This document shows, in pieces, positions 8,075 to 16,584 of a DNA stretch of 64,000 nucleotides. The stretch is from Motilibacter deserti. GTDB lineage: Bacteria; Actinomycetota; Actinomycetes; Motilibacterales; Motilibacteraceae. The stretch covers positions 668,324-732,323 of the forward strand of contig NZ_JAANNP010000002.1 in the NCBI RefSeq assembly GCF_011250635.1. Direction: 5' to 3'. The notes beneath the pieces were generated by a model. It had not been told where the DNA came from and searched no databases. It worked only from the letters and a program-made list of their open reading frames with translations. Position 1 is the first letter of the stretch. The number at the start of each line of letters is the position of its first letter. The position numbers were made by a program, and so were the translations under genes.

Positions 8075-9141
8075 CCAGCGTCGGGGGAGCGAGTCGCACC
8101 GAGTCGGCCCGCACCGTCGAGGTCGAGCCCCGCTCGCTCGTGCTGCTCTGCGGCGTCGTGGTCGCGGTCGTGGTGGCCGTCGACGTGGGGCGCGGCGTGC
8201 GCGGGACGCTGGTCCAGCTGCTCGTGGCGCTGGTGCTGGCGCTCGCGCTCGACCGCGTCGTGCGCGCAGCCCAGCGCCGGCTCCACCTCGGCCGGGGCGC
8301 CGCCGTCGCCGTCGTCGTCGGTGCGGCCGCCGCGCTGACGCTCGGGGCGCTCACCCTGCTCGCCCGGGCCATGGTCCGCCAGGCGACGCAGGGCAGCCTG
8401 GACGCCAGCGCGGTCGCCGCAGACCTGGAGGAGGCCCCGGTCGTGGGGGAGCTGCTGCGCCGCTACGAGGTCGCCGACCGGGTGCAGGCCTGGCTGGCGG
8501 GCCTGCCCGACCGGCTCGACGCCGACCTCGGCGCGATCGGCGGCACCGTCCGGCTGATGCTCGACGCGGCGACCGGCGCCACCCTGACGTTCCTGCTGGT
8601 CGTGCTGCTGCTGCTCGAGGGCCCCCGGCTCGTGGGAGCGGCCCGCCTCGCCCTGCCGCCGGAGCGCCGGGAGGTCGCCGCGCGGCTGGGGGCCAGCCTC
8701 TACGTCGCGATCGGCAGGTACGCCGTCGGCTCGCTCCTGCTCGCCCTGCTCGCCGGGTCGGCCGCGCTCGCGATCGGCCTGGCGCTCAGCGTCCCGTTGG
8801 CGGTCGCCGCCGGCCTCTGGGCGCTGCTGTGGAACTTCGTCCCGCAGCTCGGCGGCATCGTCGGAGGTGCCGCCCTGGTCGTGCTCGCGGCGACCCGCAG
8901 TGTCGGCACCGCGCTGCTCGCGCTCGCGCTCTGGCTCGCCTACTCCCAGCTCGAGAACCGGCTCGTCCAGCCGATCATCATCGGAAGGGCCGTGCAGCTG
9001 TCGCCGATGACGACGATGCTGGGGGCCCTCGGCGGCGCGGCGGTGGCCGGGCTCGTGGGCGCCGTCCTCGCCGTCCCGCTGGCCGCGGCGGCCAAGGTCG
9101 CCTACGCCGAGCTGCGACCTCGTGCCGCTCCACTTCCATGA
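8071..9141 (+). CDS. AI-2E family transporter-like membrane protein
   Basis: This 356-residue protein has about seven to eight hydrophobic helices and a central soluble stretch (residues 105-165) as in the AI-2E/PerM (DUF20) family. The family-typical C-terminal region is present: WNFVPQLGGIVGG, LALWLAYSQLENRLVQPIIIGRAVQLSP and LGGAAVAGLVGAVLAVPLAA. Family members export autoinducer-2 or act as Na+/H+ antiporters, so the substrate cannot be fixed. GTG 8071 overlaps the DUF1206 stop; its own stop overlaps the next ATG. The two overlaps argue that all three proteins are made together. Confidence 0.9.
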   Translation: MTSVGGASRTESARTVEVEPRSLVLLCGVVVAVVVAVDVGRGVRGTLVQLLVALVLALALDRVVRAAQRRLHLGRGAAVAVVVGAAAALTLGALTLLARAMVRQATQGSLDASAVAADLEEAPVVGELLRRYEVADRVQAWLAGLPDRLDADLGAIGGTVRLMLDAATGATLTFLLVVLLLLEGPRLVGAARLALPPERREVAARLGASLYVAIGRYAVGSLLLALLAGSAALAIGLALSVPLAVAAGLWALLWNFVPQLGGIVGGAALVVLAATRSVGTALLALALWLAYSQLENRLVQPIIIGRAVQLSPMTTMLGALGGAAVAGLVGAVLAVPLAAAAKVAYAELRPRAAPLP

Positions 9142-10337
9142 ACTCGAACTCGCGCATCCGACTGCAGCTCGATCTGCCGGCCGCTGTCCGCGTGGTCGCC
9201 GCCGGCCTCGCCACGCTCGCGCTCCTGCTCGCCCTGGACCGGGCCCGGCACGTCGTGGCGTGGACGCTGACCGCGGCTGCGGTCGCATTCCTGCTGGACG
9301 GGCCGGTCCGCGCCCTTACCCGTGTCATGCGGCGCGGTGTCGCGGTCGGTCTCGTCACCCTCGTGACGCTCGCCGCCCTCGCCGGGGTCGCCTACGAGGT
9401 CGGCAACACCCTCGTCCGGCAGTACCAGCGGCTGCAGGACGCCGTGCCGCGCGCGACCTCGGACCTGCTCACGGACTGGGGCGTACGCGACCGGGAGCAG
9501 CGCGACGAGCTGGTCGAGCGGGTGCGGCGGCTCGTCGACGAGGCTCCGACCCGGCTGCTCGGGGCGCCGCGCGAGGTCGCGGAGGGGACCCTGTCGCGGC
9601 TGGCGATCTTCGCGGTCGTCGCGACGCTCGCGGTCTTCATGCTCGGCGGCGGAGCGCGGGCCCTGCACCGGCTGGCTCGGCTCGTCGCGACGGCGAGCGG
9701 CGACCGGCTCTCGACCGTCCAGGCAGGTCGGGGGCTCGTACGCGGCGCCGCGGCCGCCCGGGGCGCCGTGCTGCACGCCGGCGTCGCCGGTCTCGTCGTC
9801 GCCACCCTCGGGGCGCTGGTCGACCTGCCTGGTGCCCAGCCGGTGGGGCTGTGGGTCGCGATGTGGCGCCTGCTGCCCTTCCTGGGGCTGGTGATGGCGT
9901 ACGTCCCGTCCTTCGCGCTGCTCTGGCTCACCGTCGCCCGGGACCAGGCGCTGCTGGTGGCCGGCGGCGTGCTGGTCGTCGAGGCCGGGCTGGCGTGGGC
10001 CATGCACCGCCGGGCGCGGCGCGAGCGGCCGCCGACCCGGCTCGTCGCCGCGCTCGCCCTGCTCGGCGGGTTCGAGATGTACGGCGTCGTCGGCGCGGTC
10101 GTGTGCTTCGTGCTCGGGCACGTGGTGGCCGGTGTCGTCAACGAGCTGGCCCGCGGCCGGCAGGAAGGCCCGGGTCTCGCGCCGGCGGGGGTGGCGGAGG
10201 CCGGGGTGGGGGAGGACGAGGCGGCGGCGGACGCGATGCCACCGGACGAGGCGGAGCGGGACGGGTCGGCGCCGGACGAGGCGGCGGCCGGCCCGGTGCG
10301 GAGGGTCACGACGACGAGCAGCCGTGGCGAGCCGTAG
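9138..10337 (+). CDS. AI-2E family-like membrane protein, divergent
   Basis: The 399-residue protein has the same overall plan as its upstream neighbour: two N-terminal helices, a soluble segment with RVRRLVDEAPTRLL, then helices to about residue 340. It lacks the family's QLENRLVQP signature, having LLALWLTVARDQALL-like sequence instead, so it is a diverged paralogue. The last 55 residues are acidic and Ala/Pro/Glu-rich, probably a disordered cytoplasmic tail. ATG 9138 overlaps the preceding stop. Two unequal AI-2E-type subunits made from one coupled mRNA suggest a heteromeric membrane complex, which is inference. Confidence 0.8.
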   Translation: MNSNSRIRLQLDLPAAVRVVAAGLATLALLLALDRARHVVAWTLTAAAVAFLLDGPVRALTRVMRRGVAVGLVTLVTLAALAGVAYEVGNTLVRQYQRLQDAVPRATSDLLTDWGVRDREQRDELVERVRRLVDEAPTRLLGAPREVAEGTLSRLAIFAVVATLAVFMLGGGARALHRLARLVATASGDRLSTVQAGRGLVRGAAAARGAVLHAGVAGLVVATLGALVDLPGAQPVGLWVAMWRLLPFLGLVMAYVPSFALLWLTVARDQALLVAGGVLVVEAGLAWAMHRRARRERPPTRLVAALALLGGFEMYGVVGAVVCFVLGHVVAGVVNELARGRQEGPGLAPAGVAEAGVGEDEAAADAMPPDEAERDGSAPDEAAAGPVRRVTTTSSRGEP

Positions 10338-10404
10338 GAGGGACGCGACACGAACGTTGCACGCAATGACGTTTCTGGCAACATCGCAGGCGCACCATAG
10401 GGCG

Positions 10405-11229
10405 ATGGACGACCTCGACGCGGTGGCCCTGCGCTACGACGAGCACCTCGACGACCGTGACCTCCTCGCCCTCACCGGCGGGCGCGCCGACCAGGTGCCG
10501 GCGCTGCGCAGACAGCCAGCCCTGATCCTCGACCTGCTCGACCGGCCCGCCGTCACGGACGCGATCCTCGACGACAGCCACGCCGACGCCGAACGGTTCC
10601 GCTACGTCTCTCCGTTCCTCGTGTTCGCCGCCGCGGTGCACAGCGTCAGCGGCGCGCTCGTCGGGTCCGCGTACGTCGCCGACCGCACCGGCCCGCGGTC
10701 GCGCCTCCCGGTCTTCGACGGGCCGGTGCTCGCCGCCTTCGCGACCGACCCGCACCACCGCTTGTTCCTCATCGAGCTGCTGACGTCGTACTCCCGGATC
10801 GCCTCCGGCGTCTCCTACCGGCAGACCGACCGCGGCTGGCGGCGCCAGCGGTGGAACGAGCTGGACCTGCCGCGCCTGGCGGGCGTGCTCCAGGCGCTGC
10901 CGTCGCACCAGCGCGCCGCGGTGTGGCGGCGGCTCGGCGACGGAGCGCTGTTCCTCGCCGGGGTGTTCCCCGAGCACGCAGAGCGGGCGCTGGGGCTGGT
11001 GGAGGTGGAGCGGCTGCAGCGGGCGACCGGGCTCCGGCTCAGCGGCTGGGACGGGCCCGTCACCCCGCTGCTCGAGGAGCTGGCGGCCCGCGCGTACGGC
11101 CACCACGGCGTGCAGGTCCCCATGGGGGTCCTCGAGGCGCCTGCTGCGGCCCGGCGGGTCCTCACGCTCGTCGCCGACCGCCACCTGTTCCCGGCCGGCC
11201 CGGGCTGGCCCTCAGCGCCCGCGGGCTGA
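10405..11229 (+). CDS. Conserved-looking protein of unknown function
   Basis: I do not recognise this 274-residue protein. It is probably cytoplasmic: no signal peptide, no membrane helix, many charged residues and a generally helical composition. Visible landmarks are RYVSPFLVFAAAVHSV, ELLTSYSRIASG, WNELDLPRLAGVL and a C-terminal VLEAPAAARRVLTLVADRHLFP. Codon bias is that of a real gene. Two starts are possible: ATG 10366, which is too far (about 23 bases) from the AGGAGGG at 10337-10343, and ATG 10405, which gives the more natural N-terminus MDDLDAVALRYDEHL; I use the latter. It is separate from the upstream membrane operon by about 65 bases but on the same strand. Confidence 0.75.
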   Translation: MDDLDAVALRYDEHLDDRDLLALTGGRADQVPALRRQPALILDLLDRPAVTDAILDDSHADAERFRYVSPFLVFAAAVHSVSGALVGSAYVADRTGPRSRLPVFDGPVLAAFATDPHHRLFLIELLTSYSRIASGVSYRQTDRGWRRQRWNELDLPRLAGVLQALPSHQRAAVWRRLGDGALFLAGVFPEHAERALGLVEVERLQRATGLRLSGWDGPVTPLLEELAARAYGHHGVQVPMGVLEAPAAARRVLTLVADRHLFPAGPGWPSAPAG

Positions 11230-11288
11230 GCCCCCGCCGGGACGGTCCAACGTGCGGCGGCCCGGGGTTCAGATCCGCGCGGGACGGT

Positions 11289-11759
11289 TCAGCGTGCGGC
11301 GGCCCGGCCTTCAGCAATCGCAAGGTCGCTGAAGGCCGGGTCGTCCGTGATCTCGCGTCCGCACCACGACGGGACGCGCAACACGCTCATGTCGGGGGCG
11401 AAACGGCCGACCGCGACGGCGAGGCCCTCGTTCTGCAGGTGGTAGACGTCGAGCGACCACTGGTCGTCGAGCGCGTACCGGCTGCGGAACGCCTTCGCCG
11501 GCGCGGCCGCGAACAGCGCCGCCCCCACGGCCGGGTCGAGCGGGCCGGAGTACTGCAGCGCCTCGGGTGCCCCGTGCGGGCCGCGTACGTCCATGGTGAG
11601 CCGCCCCGGCCCGGGGTTGCCCCGCTCGTCGAGCTCGTACGCCCGGCAGAGCGTCACGGTCCAGCCGGGGGCTCCGACGAGATAGGCGGTGTTGAGCAGG
11701 GTCGCCCGACGGCCCGCCAGGTCGGGCACGGACGGGACGAGGAACCTGCGCTGGCGCAC
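11289..11759 (-). CDS. CYTH-fold protein, degenerate
   Basis: The 156-residue protein matches the CYTH (adenylate cyclase CyaB / thiamine triphosphatase) outline: an N-terminal FLVPSVPDL strand, a middle KAFRSRYALDDQWSLDVY segment, then the N-x-GLAVA strand and the closing PSWCGREITDDPAFSDLAIA. The defining ExExK motif at the N-terminus is absent (RQRRFLV instead), so phosphohydrolase activity on triphosphates is doubtful. GTG 11759 has GGGGAGG six bases upstream. It lies downstream of cspA and of a 10-codon ORF on the same strand, and converges with the unknown gene ending at 11229. Confidence 0.7.
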   Translation of the reverse strand: MRQRRFLVPSVPDLAGRRATLLNTAYLVGAPGWTVTLCRAYELDERGNPGPGRLTMDVRGPHGAPEALQYSGPLDPAVGAALFAAAPAKAFRSRYALDDQWSLDVYHLQNEGLAVAVGRFAPDMSVLRVPSWCGREITDDPAFSDLAIAEGRAAAR

Positions 11760-11875
11760 CCACGCCTCCCCGTTCGCTGCCGACTCTCGCGGTGCTTGCT
11801 GCGCACAGCATGCCGGGTCGGGGACGGAGGCGGGAGCACGGGCTCCCTGGGGCGCACTGGGGGAGATAGCACGAA

Positions 11876-11904
11876 GGCCGGCGCCATCTGCTTGGCGGCC
11901 GGCC
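11876..11904 (-). terminator. Hairpin after the 10-codon ORF
   Basis: GGCCGGC and GCC pair with GGC and GCCGGCC around an eight-base loop with one bulged base. It lies 28 bases past the stop of the mini-ORF and about 115 bases before the CYTH start, so it could end that transcript or act as an attenuator in the CYTH leader. Confidence 0.5.
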
Positions 11905-11931
11905 GCTGGCCCAGATCGGGGACGCTGGAGG

Positions 11932-11964
11932 TCAGTCGTCCCAGGGACCGTAGTCGTCGAACAT
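11932..11964 (-). CDS. Ten-residue acidic peptide ORF
   Basis: An ATG at 11964 starts the short ORF MFDDYGPWDD, ending with TGA at 11932. A strong Shine-Dalgarno, AGGAAGGA, ends six bases before the ATG, better than many full-length genes in this window. Four of ten residues are Asp. It sits between the cspA terminator hairpin and a second hairpin at 11876-11904, upstream of the CYTH gene. It could be a leader peptide, a signalling peptide or chance. I do not recognise the family. Confidence that it is translated rests on the ribosome binding site only. Confidence 0.45.
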   Translation of the reverse strand: MFDDYGPWDD

Positions 11965-12017
11965 GACGAGTCCTTCCTGCTGAAGCATGCCCTGCGGCGT
12001 CTCTGCTGCAGAGCATC

Positions 12018-12058
12018 GGCGCCGGTGGCCAGGGCTTGAGCCCATGGTCACCGGCGCC
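12018..12058 (-). terminator. cspA terminator hairpin
   Basis: GGCGCCGGTG at 12018-12027 pairs perfectly with CACCGGCGCC at 12049-12058, and the interior (CCA.GGCT / AGCC..TGG) extends the stem. It begins 13 bases after the cspA stop at 12071. No U-tract follows, as usual in high-GC actinomycetes. Confidence 0.85.
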
Positions 12059-12070
12059 GCTTACCCCGAT

Positions 12071-12274
12071 TCAGACGGGGCGAACCTGCTCGGCCTGCGG
12101 GCCCTTCTGGCCCTGCGTGACCTCGAACTCCACGCGCTGGTTCTCCTCGAGCGAGCGGTAGCCGCTCGTCGCGATCGCCGAGTAGTGGACGAAGACGTCC
12201 GGGCCGCCGCCGTCCTGGGCGATGAAGCCGAAGCCCTTCTCGGCGTTGAACCACTTCACGGTGCCCTGAGCCAT
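12071..12274 (-). CDS. cspA: Cold-shock protein, CspA family
   Basis: The 67-residue protein is a complete cold-shock domain: [20 protein letters not shown] carries RNP1 (KGFGFI) and DVFVHYSAI carries RNP2 (VFVH). It binds single-stranded RNA/DNA and acts as an RNA chaperone at low temperature or in stationary phase. ATG 12274 has AAGGAG about seven bases upstream. A 165-bp upstream gap to the monooxygenase gene leaves room for the long regulatory 5' leader usual for csp genes, and a perfect terminator hairpin follows the stop, so it is probably monocistronic. Which csp paralogue it is cannot be told from one copy. Confidence 0.97.
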   Translation of the reverse strand: MAQGTVKWFNAEKGFGFIAQDGGGPDVFVHYSAIATSGYRSLEENQRVEFEVTQGQKGPQAEQVRPV

Positions 12275-12439
12275 CTGGCTCTCCTTTGCTCCGGTTGTCA
12301 CCCGCTCGCGGACGCGGCGGGGAGCGGTCGCGACGAGCCGTCGTGTTCGACCGAAGACCGGAGAACGAATGACGCCCGCTGTGTCAACTTCGCGGCGTCT
12401 TTGAACGAGCGTGAAGCACAACTGCAACCACTAGCGACA
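12275..12439 (-). promoter_or_regulatory. cspA promoter and leader
   Basis: The gap holds TTGACA on the minus strand at 12387-12382, a consensus -35 box, but no clear -10 at the right distance. The remaining about 100 bases before the start would be an untranslated leader, common for thermosensing cold-shock mRNAs. It contains no open frame of note. Confidence 0.4.
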
Positions 12440-13576
12440 CTACGCGGCCCCTCCGAGGGCGTCAACCATGCCCGTGCCGTCGGCGTGGTGCGCCTCGGCC
12501 CGGCCCCCCGCCTGTCCGAGCAGCGCCATCACGTCCCGTGCGGCCTGGCGGCCCGCCCGGCTCGCCCCGATCGTGCTCGCCGACGGCCCGTAGCCGACCA
12601 GGTGGAGCCGCGGGTCGGCCGCTGGGTGCGTCCCCTCCATCACGATGCCGCCGCCAGCTCCGCGCAGCCGCAGCGGCGCCAGGTGGTCGAGGGCCGCGCG
12701 GAACCCGGTGCACCACAGGATCACATCGGCGGCGAGCGTCCGGCCGTCGGCCCACGCCACCCCGTCGGGAGTGATGCGCTCGAACATCGGCAGCCGTTCC
12801 AGCGCCCCGCGCTCGCGGGCGGCGGCCACCGCGGGCGTCATGGCCAGCCCCGTGACGCTCACGACGCTGGCCGGAGGGCGGCCGGCGCGTACGGCCTCCT
12901 CGACCAGGGCGACCGCCGCCCGGCCCGCCTGCTCGTCGAAGGGCGCGTCGCGCCAGACCGGCGGCCGGCGGGTCACCCACGCCGTGTCGGCCACGGCCGA
13001 GACCTCGGCCAGCAGCTGCACCGCGGACGCCCCGCCGCCGACCACCACCACGCGGCGGCCGGCGAGCTCCGCGGGGCCGCGATAGTCGGCTGTGTGGAGC
13101 TGGCGGCCGCGGAAGGACTCCCGGCCGGGGTAGTAGGGCCAGAAGGGCCGCGTCCAGGTGCCTGTCGCGTTGACGACGGCCCGGGCAGACCAGGCTCCCG
13201 CGTCGGTGACGACGTCCAGCCGCCCGTCCCGTCCCTCGCGGACGGCCGAGACGCGCACCGGCCGGTGCACCGGCAGCCCGAACCGGGCCTCGTAGGCGGC
13301 GAAGTAGCGGGGGACGACGTCGGCCGCGGCTGCGTCGTCGTCGGGCTGGAGGAGCTCCATCCCGGGCAGGTCGGCGATGCGGTGCACCGTGCGCATCCGC
13401 AGCGAGCGCCACCGGTGCTGCCAGGCCCCGCCGGGGCCGGCGTCCGCGTCGAGCACGACCAGCTCCGCCTCCGGGCGGAGCCCGAGCTTCAGCAGGAAGT
13501 ACGCCGACGACAGGCCCGCCTGCCCGGCCCCGACCACGACGACGTCGATCTCCTGCGTCCTGCCCGTGCTCGTCAC
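12440..13576 (-). CDS. Flavin-containing monooxygenase-like NAD(P)/FAD enzyme
   Basis: The 378-residue protein has two dinucleotide-binding motifs, VVVVGAGQAGLSSAYFL near residue 13 (FAD) and VVVVGGGASAVQLL near residue 175 (NADPH). Between them FRGRQLHTADY matches the flavin monooxygenase fingerprint FxGxxxHxxxY. The end has LHLVGYGPSASTIGASRAGR. It probably adds one oxygen to a soft nucleophile or a ketone. The start is GTG 13576, 49 bases after the MFS exporter stop on the same strand, so the two are likely cotranscribed, suggesting oxidation and export of the same or related compounds (inference). Confidence 0.9.
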   Translation of the reverse strand: MTSTGRTQEIDVVVVGAGQAGLSSAYFLLKLGLRPEAELVVLDADAGPGGAWQHRWRSLRMRTVHRIADLPGMELLQPDDDAAAADVVPRYFAAYEARFGLPVHRPVRVSAVREGRDGRLDVVTDAGAWSARAVVNATGTWTRPFWPYYPGRESFRGRQLHTADYRGPAELAGRRVVVVGGGASAVQLLAEVSAVADTAWVTRRPPVWRDAPFDEQAGRAAVALVEEAVRAGRPPASVVSVTGLAMTPAVAAARERGALERLPMFERITPDGVAWADGRTLAADVILWCTGFRAALDHLAPLRLRGAGGGIVMEGTHPAADPRLHLVGYGPSASTIGASRAGRQAARDVMALLGQAGGRAEAHHADGTGMVDALGGAA

Positions 13577-13625
13577 GAGGACGGCAACGCCGCGGCCGTG
13601 GCCGGGCTTCCGCGGGCCGCGAAGG

Positions 13626-15290
13626 TCAGTGCGGGCGGTGACCGGCCGGGAACAGGTGGCTGGCCACCGGCGGCGGGTCCGACAGCGCGTGCGCCCGCTC
13701 CTCGGCCGCCTGGTCCGACCCGGTGAGCCGGCCCTCGTGCTGGCGCAGGTGCTCGCCCCACGACGGGACGAGGTACGCCTCGAGGAAGCGGCGCGGGTCC
13801 GCCCCGTCGCGGTAGACCTGCCAGCGGACCGCTCCCGTGCGCTGGGTGGCCCGGCGTACGCGCTCCATCGCGAGGAGGAACTCCTCCTCGTCCTGCTCGG
13901 CGATCGTGTAGAGCCGGGTCACCAGGACGGGGCCGTCGTCGGGGGCCGGCTCGAAGGCGAGCTCCGGCTCGGGCCAGAAGACCGCCGGGCTGCGGTCGAG
14001 GCCGTGGGTCTCGCGCAGGGGCCAGACCAGCACGCTCGCCGCTCCCAGCGCCATCGCAGCCGCGGCGGCGAGGTAGGCGGCGCGCAGGCCGAGGTGCTCG
14101 GCGACGAGGCCCCACCCGAAGGCACCGACGGCCTGCCCCCCGAAGAGCACGATCTGGTAGACCGCGAGCCCGCGGGCACGCACCCAGCCGGGGAGGAAGA
14201 GCTGCAGCGACGCGTTCATCGTCGACAGCACGCCGATCCAGCCCGCGCCTGCGGGCAGCAGCGCGAGCAGGACCAGCGGCAGCACGTCCCCGGCCACGAC
14301 GACGGCCATGGCGGCTGCGTAGAGGCACGACGCGCCGGCTACGAGCGCGTTGGCCGAGAGCCGGGCCCGGGCCCGGGGCAGGAGGAACGCGCCGCCGACC
14401 GCGCCCACGCCCAGCGCGCCGAGCAGCACGCCGTAGCCGCTCGCGCCCATGTCGAGCCGGCGCGTCGCGACGAGCGGGAGCAGCGCCCACACCGCCATGG
14501 CCGGCACCACGAACAGCACGACCCGCAGCAGCAGCCGACGGACGACGGGGGAGTGGCGCACGTAGCGGCCGCCGGCCCGCAGCGCGAAGGCGAAGGGCTC
14601 GCGGTCCCGGGGGTCGTCCGGTGCCCGGCGCCAGCCGAGCAGGACCGCGGCGAACACCGCGAACGTGAGCGCGTTGAGCCCGAAGACCGCGGCGACGCCC
14701 ACGTGCGAGATGAGCAGCCCGGCGACCGCGGGCCCGACCGCCCGGGCGAGGTTGACGCTGATCGAGCCCAGCGCCGCGGCCGAGGTGATCTGCGCCCGCG
14801 GGACGAGCTCCGGGATGAGCGCCTGGTAGGCCGGCGCCGTGACCGCCGCCCCGGCCCCGAGGGCGAAGGTGAGGGTGAGCAGGAGCGCGGGGCGCATCTG
14901 CCCGGCCGCGGTCAGCGCGGTCAGCACGGCGCCCACCGCGACCTGGAAGCCCTGCACGGCGAGCAGCAGCCGCCGCCGGTCGAACGAGTCGGCCAGCACG
15001 CCCGCCGGCAGCGCCAGCGCCACTACCGGGAGCGTCGAGGCGGTCTGGACGAGCGCGACCAGGGTGGAGGCGTTCGGCTCGTCGACGAGCAGCCACTGGG
15101 CGCCGACGGTCTGCATCCACGTGCCGATGTTGCTGACCAGGACGGCGATCCAGAGCGCGCGATACACCGGCACCGCGAGCGGGGCCCACGGCCCGGCCGG
15201 ACCAGCCGGCCCCGCGGGCCCTGCCGGTGCGCCGGTCGTGCCGCCGGCCTGCAGGGCGCCGGTCTGGCCGACACCGGGAGTTGCTTCCAC
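13626..15290 (-). CDS. MFS exporter with C-terminal ABM-like domain
   Basis: The 554-residue protein has a 12-helix major facilitator domain of the MFS_3/enterobactin-exporter type (residues 35-430; SFDRRRLLL is the motif-A loop, VPAMAVWALLPLVA marks the second half). A soluble C-terminus (about 445-554) follows, with VLVTRLYTIAEQDEEEFLLAM and a closing ALSDPPPVASHLFPAG, resembling an antibiotic-biosynthesis-monooxygenase (ABM) ferredoxin-like fold. Such fusions occur in actinobacterial MFS proteins. The N-terminus is a Gly/Pro/Ala run. GTG 15290 is used; a GAGGAGGGGAG lies somewhat far upstream. It precedes the flavin monooxygenase gene in the same direction. Confidence 0.85.
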   Translation of the reverse strand: MEATPGVGQTGALQAGGTTGAPAGPAGPAGPAGPWAPLAVPVYRALWIAVLVSNIGTWMQTVGAQWLLVDEPNASTLVALVQTASTLPVVALALPAGVLADSFDRRRLLLAVQGFQVAVGAVLTALTAAGQMRPALLLTLTFALGAGAAVTAPAYQALIPELVPRAQITSAAALGSISVNLARAVGPAVAGLLISHVGVAAVFGLNALTFAVFAAVLLGWRRAPDDPRDREPFAFALRAGGRYVRHSPVVRRLLLRVVLFVVPAMAVWALLPLVATRRLDMGASGYGVLLGALGVGAVGGAFLLPRARARLSANALVAGASCLYAAAMAVVVAGDVLPLVLLALLPAGAGWIGVLSTMNASLQLFLPGWVRARGLAVYQIVLFGGQAVGAFGWGLVAEHLGLRAAYLAAAAAMALGAASVLVWPLRETHGLDRSPAVFWPEPELAFEPAPDDGPVLVTRLYTIAEQDEEEFLLAMERVRRATQRTGAVRWQVYRDGADPRRFLEAYLVPSWGEHLRQHEGRLTGSDQAAEERAHALSDPPPVASHLFPAGHRPH

Positions 15291-15444
15291 GGGCCTCGTT
15301 CTCCCCTCCTCCTCGAGCTTCGACCCTGCCGCCTTCGCGGGCCGATGTGGGCCACTATCCACAGCCTGGCGGGCCGTCCGGTGCCGTCCACAGATGAGCT
15401 CGGGCGGCCCCACGGGCATGCACGGCAGCACGAGGCTGTCGCGC

Positions 15445-16584
15445 ATGGAACAGACCGTCGTACGCATGAACTGCCCCGCCGACCTGGTGTCGGCCCTCCC
15501 GCACCTCATCGGGTTCACCCCCGAGGAGAGCCTGGTCGTCGGCTGCCTGCACGGGCCGCGCAAGCGGCTCGGGGTGGTGATGCGCTTCGACCTGCCCGAC
15601 CCCGAGGACGAGGAGCAGCTCGCCCTCGAGACCGTCGAGCGGGTGGCCGAGGAGGAGGCGGACGCGGTCTTCGTGGTGTGCGTGACCGGTGCTCCGGGCG
15701 GGGAGGCCGACCGCGACGGGCTGCCGCGCCGGCACCTCGTGGACCACCTGCTGGCCGAGGCGGCCTTCCTCGGCATCGGGTGGGCCGAGGTGCTGCTGGC
15801 CCGCGGTGGGCGCTGGTGGTCCTACGACTGCGAGGGGCCCTGCTGCCCGCCCGAGGGCACCCCGCTGCCCGCCGGGGGCACGCCTGCGGCGCTTCACTAC
15901 GCCTCCGAGTCCGCGCTGAACGGGCGGGCGCCGCTGCCGGACCGCGCGGCGCTCGTCGCGTCGATCGAGCCGGACCTGCGCCCGCACCGGGCTGCCGGCC
16001 TGATGCTCGCGTCCGTTGCGGCCGGGCGGGCCGTGGACGAGGCGCTGCGCGCAGGCGGGCCCGAGCGGCTGCGGCGCGAGACCCTGGAGCTGCTGCGTGA
16101 GGCAGCCTCGCGCTACGCGTCGGGACGGCCCGGGGTCGACGACGTCGTCGCCGGCCGGATCGTCGGCGGCCTGGCGGACCTGACCACACGCGACCACGCC
16201 ATGACCCTCGTGCTCGACGTGCCCGCGGCCGCGCTGATCGCGCTCTGGACCGATCTCGCCCGCACGACCGTCGGCCCGGACGCCGCGCCCGTGTGCACGC
16301 TGCTCGGGGCGGTGGCCTACGTGCGGGGCGACGGGGCGCTGGCGAACGTCGCGTTCGAGCGCGCGCTCGCCAACGACCCCGACTACTCGCTCGCCCGCCT
16401 GCTCAGCTCGGCCCTGCAGGACCAGGTCCCGCCACGGAGGCTCCGCGAGGTGTGCGTGGGCACCCGGGCCGACCTGCTCCGCAGCGGTGGCGGTCCAGCC
16501 CCGCGGCGTGCGAAGGGTGGGGCGGCTAGAAGGTCGCGGTCTCGGGGTCGGGCCCGAGCCGGCGGCCGGACGCGAGGCCGCTGA
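15445..16584 (+). CDS. DUF4192 domain protein
   Basis: This 379-residue cytoplasmic protein starts with VVRMNCPADLVSALPHLIGFTPEESLVVGCLHG, the recognisable N-terminus of DUF4192, and includes RWWSYDCEGPCCPPEGTPLP, a Cys-rich family landmark. The domain is actinobacteria-specific and its function is unknown. ATG 15445 has GAGG at nine bases; an upstream ATG at 15418 is possible. The last about 25 residues are a basic Arg/Gly run whose DNA is antisense to the end of the convergent aldo/keto reductase gene (overlap 16526-16584), so the tail may simply be read-out without function. Confidence 0.9.
   Translation: MEQTVVRMNCPADLVSALPHLIGFTPEESLVVGCLHGPRKRLGVVMRFDLPDPEDEEQLALETVERVAEEEADAVFVVCVTGAPGGEADRDGLPRRHLVDHLLAEAAFLGIGWAEVLLARGGRWWSYDCEGPCCPPEGTPLPAGGTPAALHYASESALNGRAPLPDRAALVASIEPDLRPHRAAGLMLASVAAGRAVDEALRAGGPERLRRETLELLREAASRYASGRPGVDDVVAGRIVGGLADLTTRDHAMTLVLDVPAAALIALWTDLARTTVGPDAAPVCTLLGAVAYVRGDGALANVAFERALANDPDYSLARLLSSALQDQVPPRRLREVCVGTRADLLRSGGGPAPRRAKGGAARRSRSRGRARAGGRTRGR

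Noticed and set aside
15355-15392. Two TCCACA-containing sites resembling DnaA boxes upstream of the DUF4192 gene
   Set aside because: Each deviates from the consensus (CTATCCACA, CCGTCCACA), and there are no replication genes or A/T-rich unwinding region.
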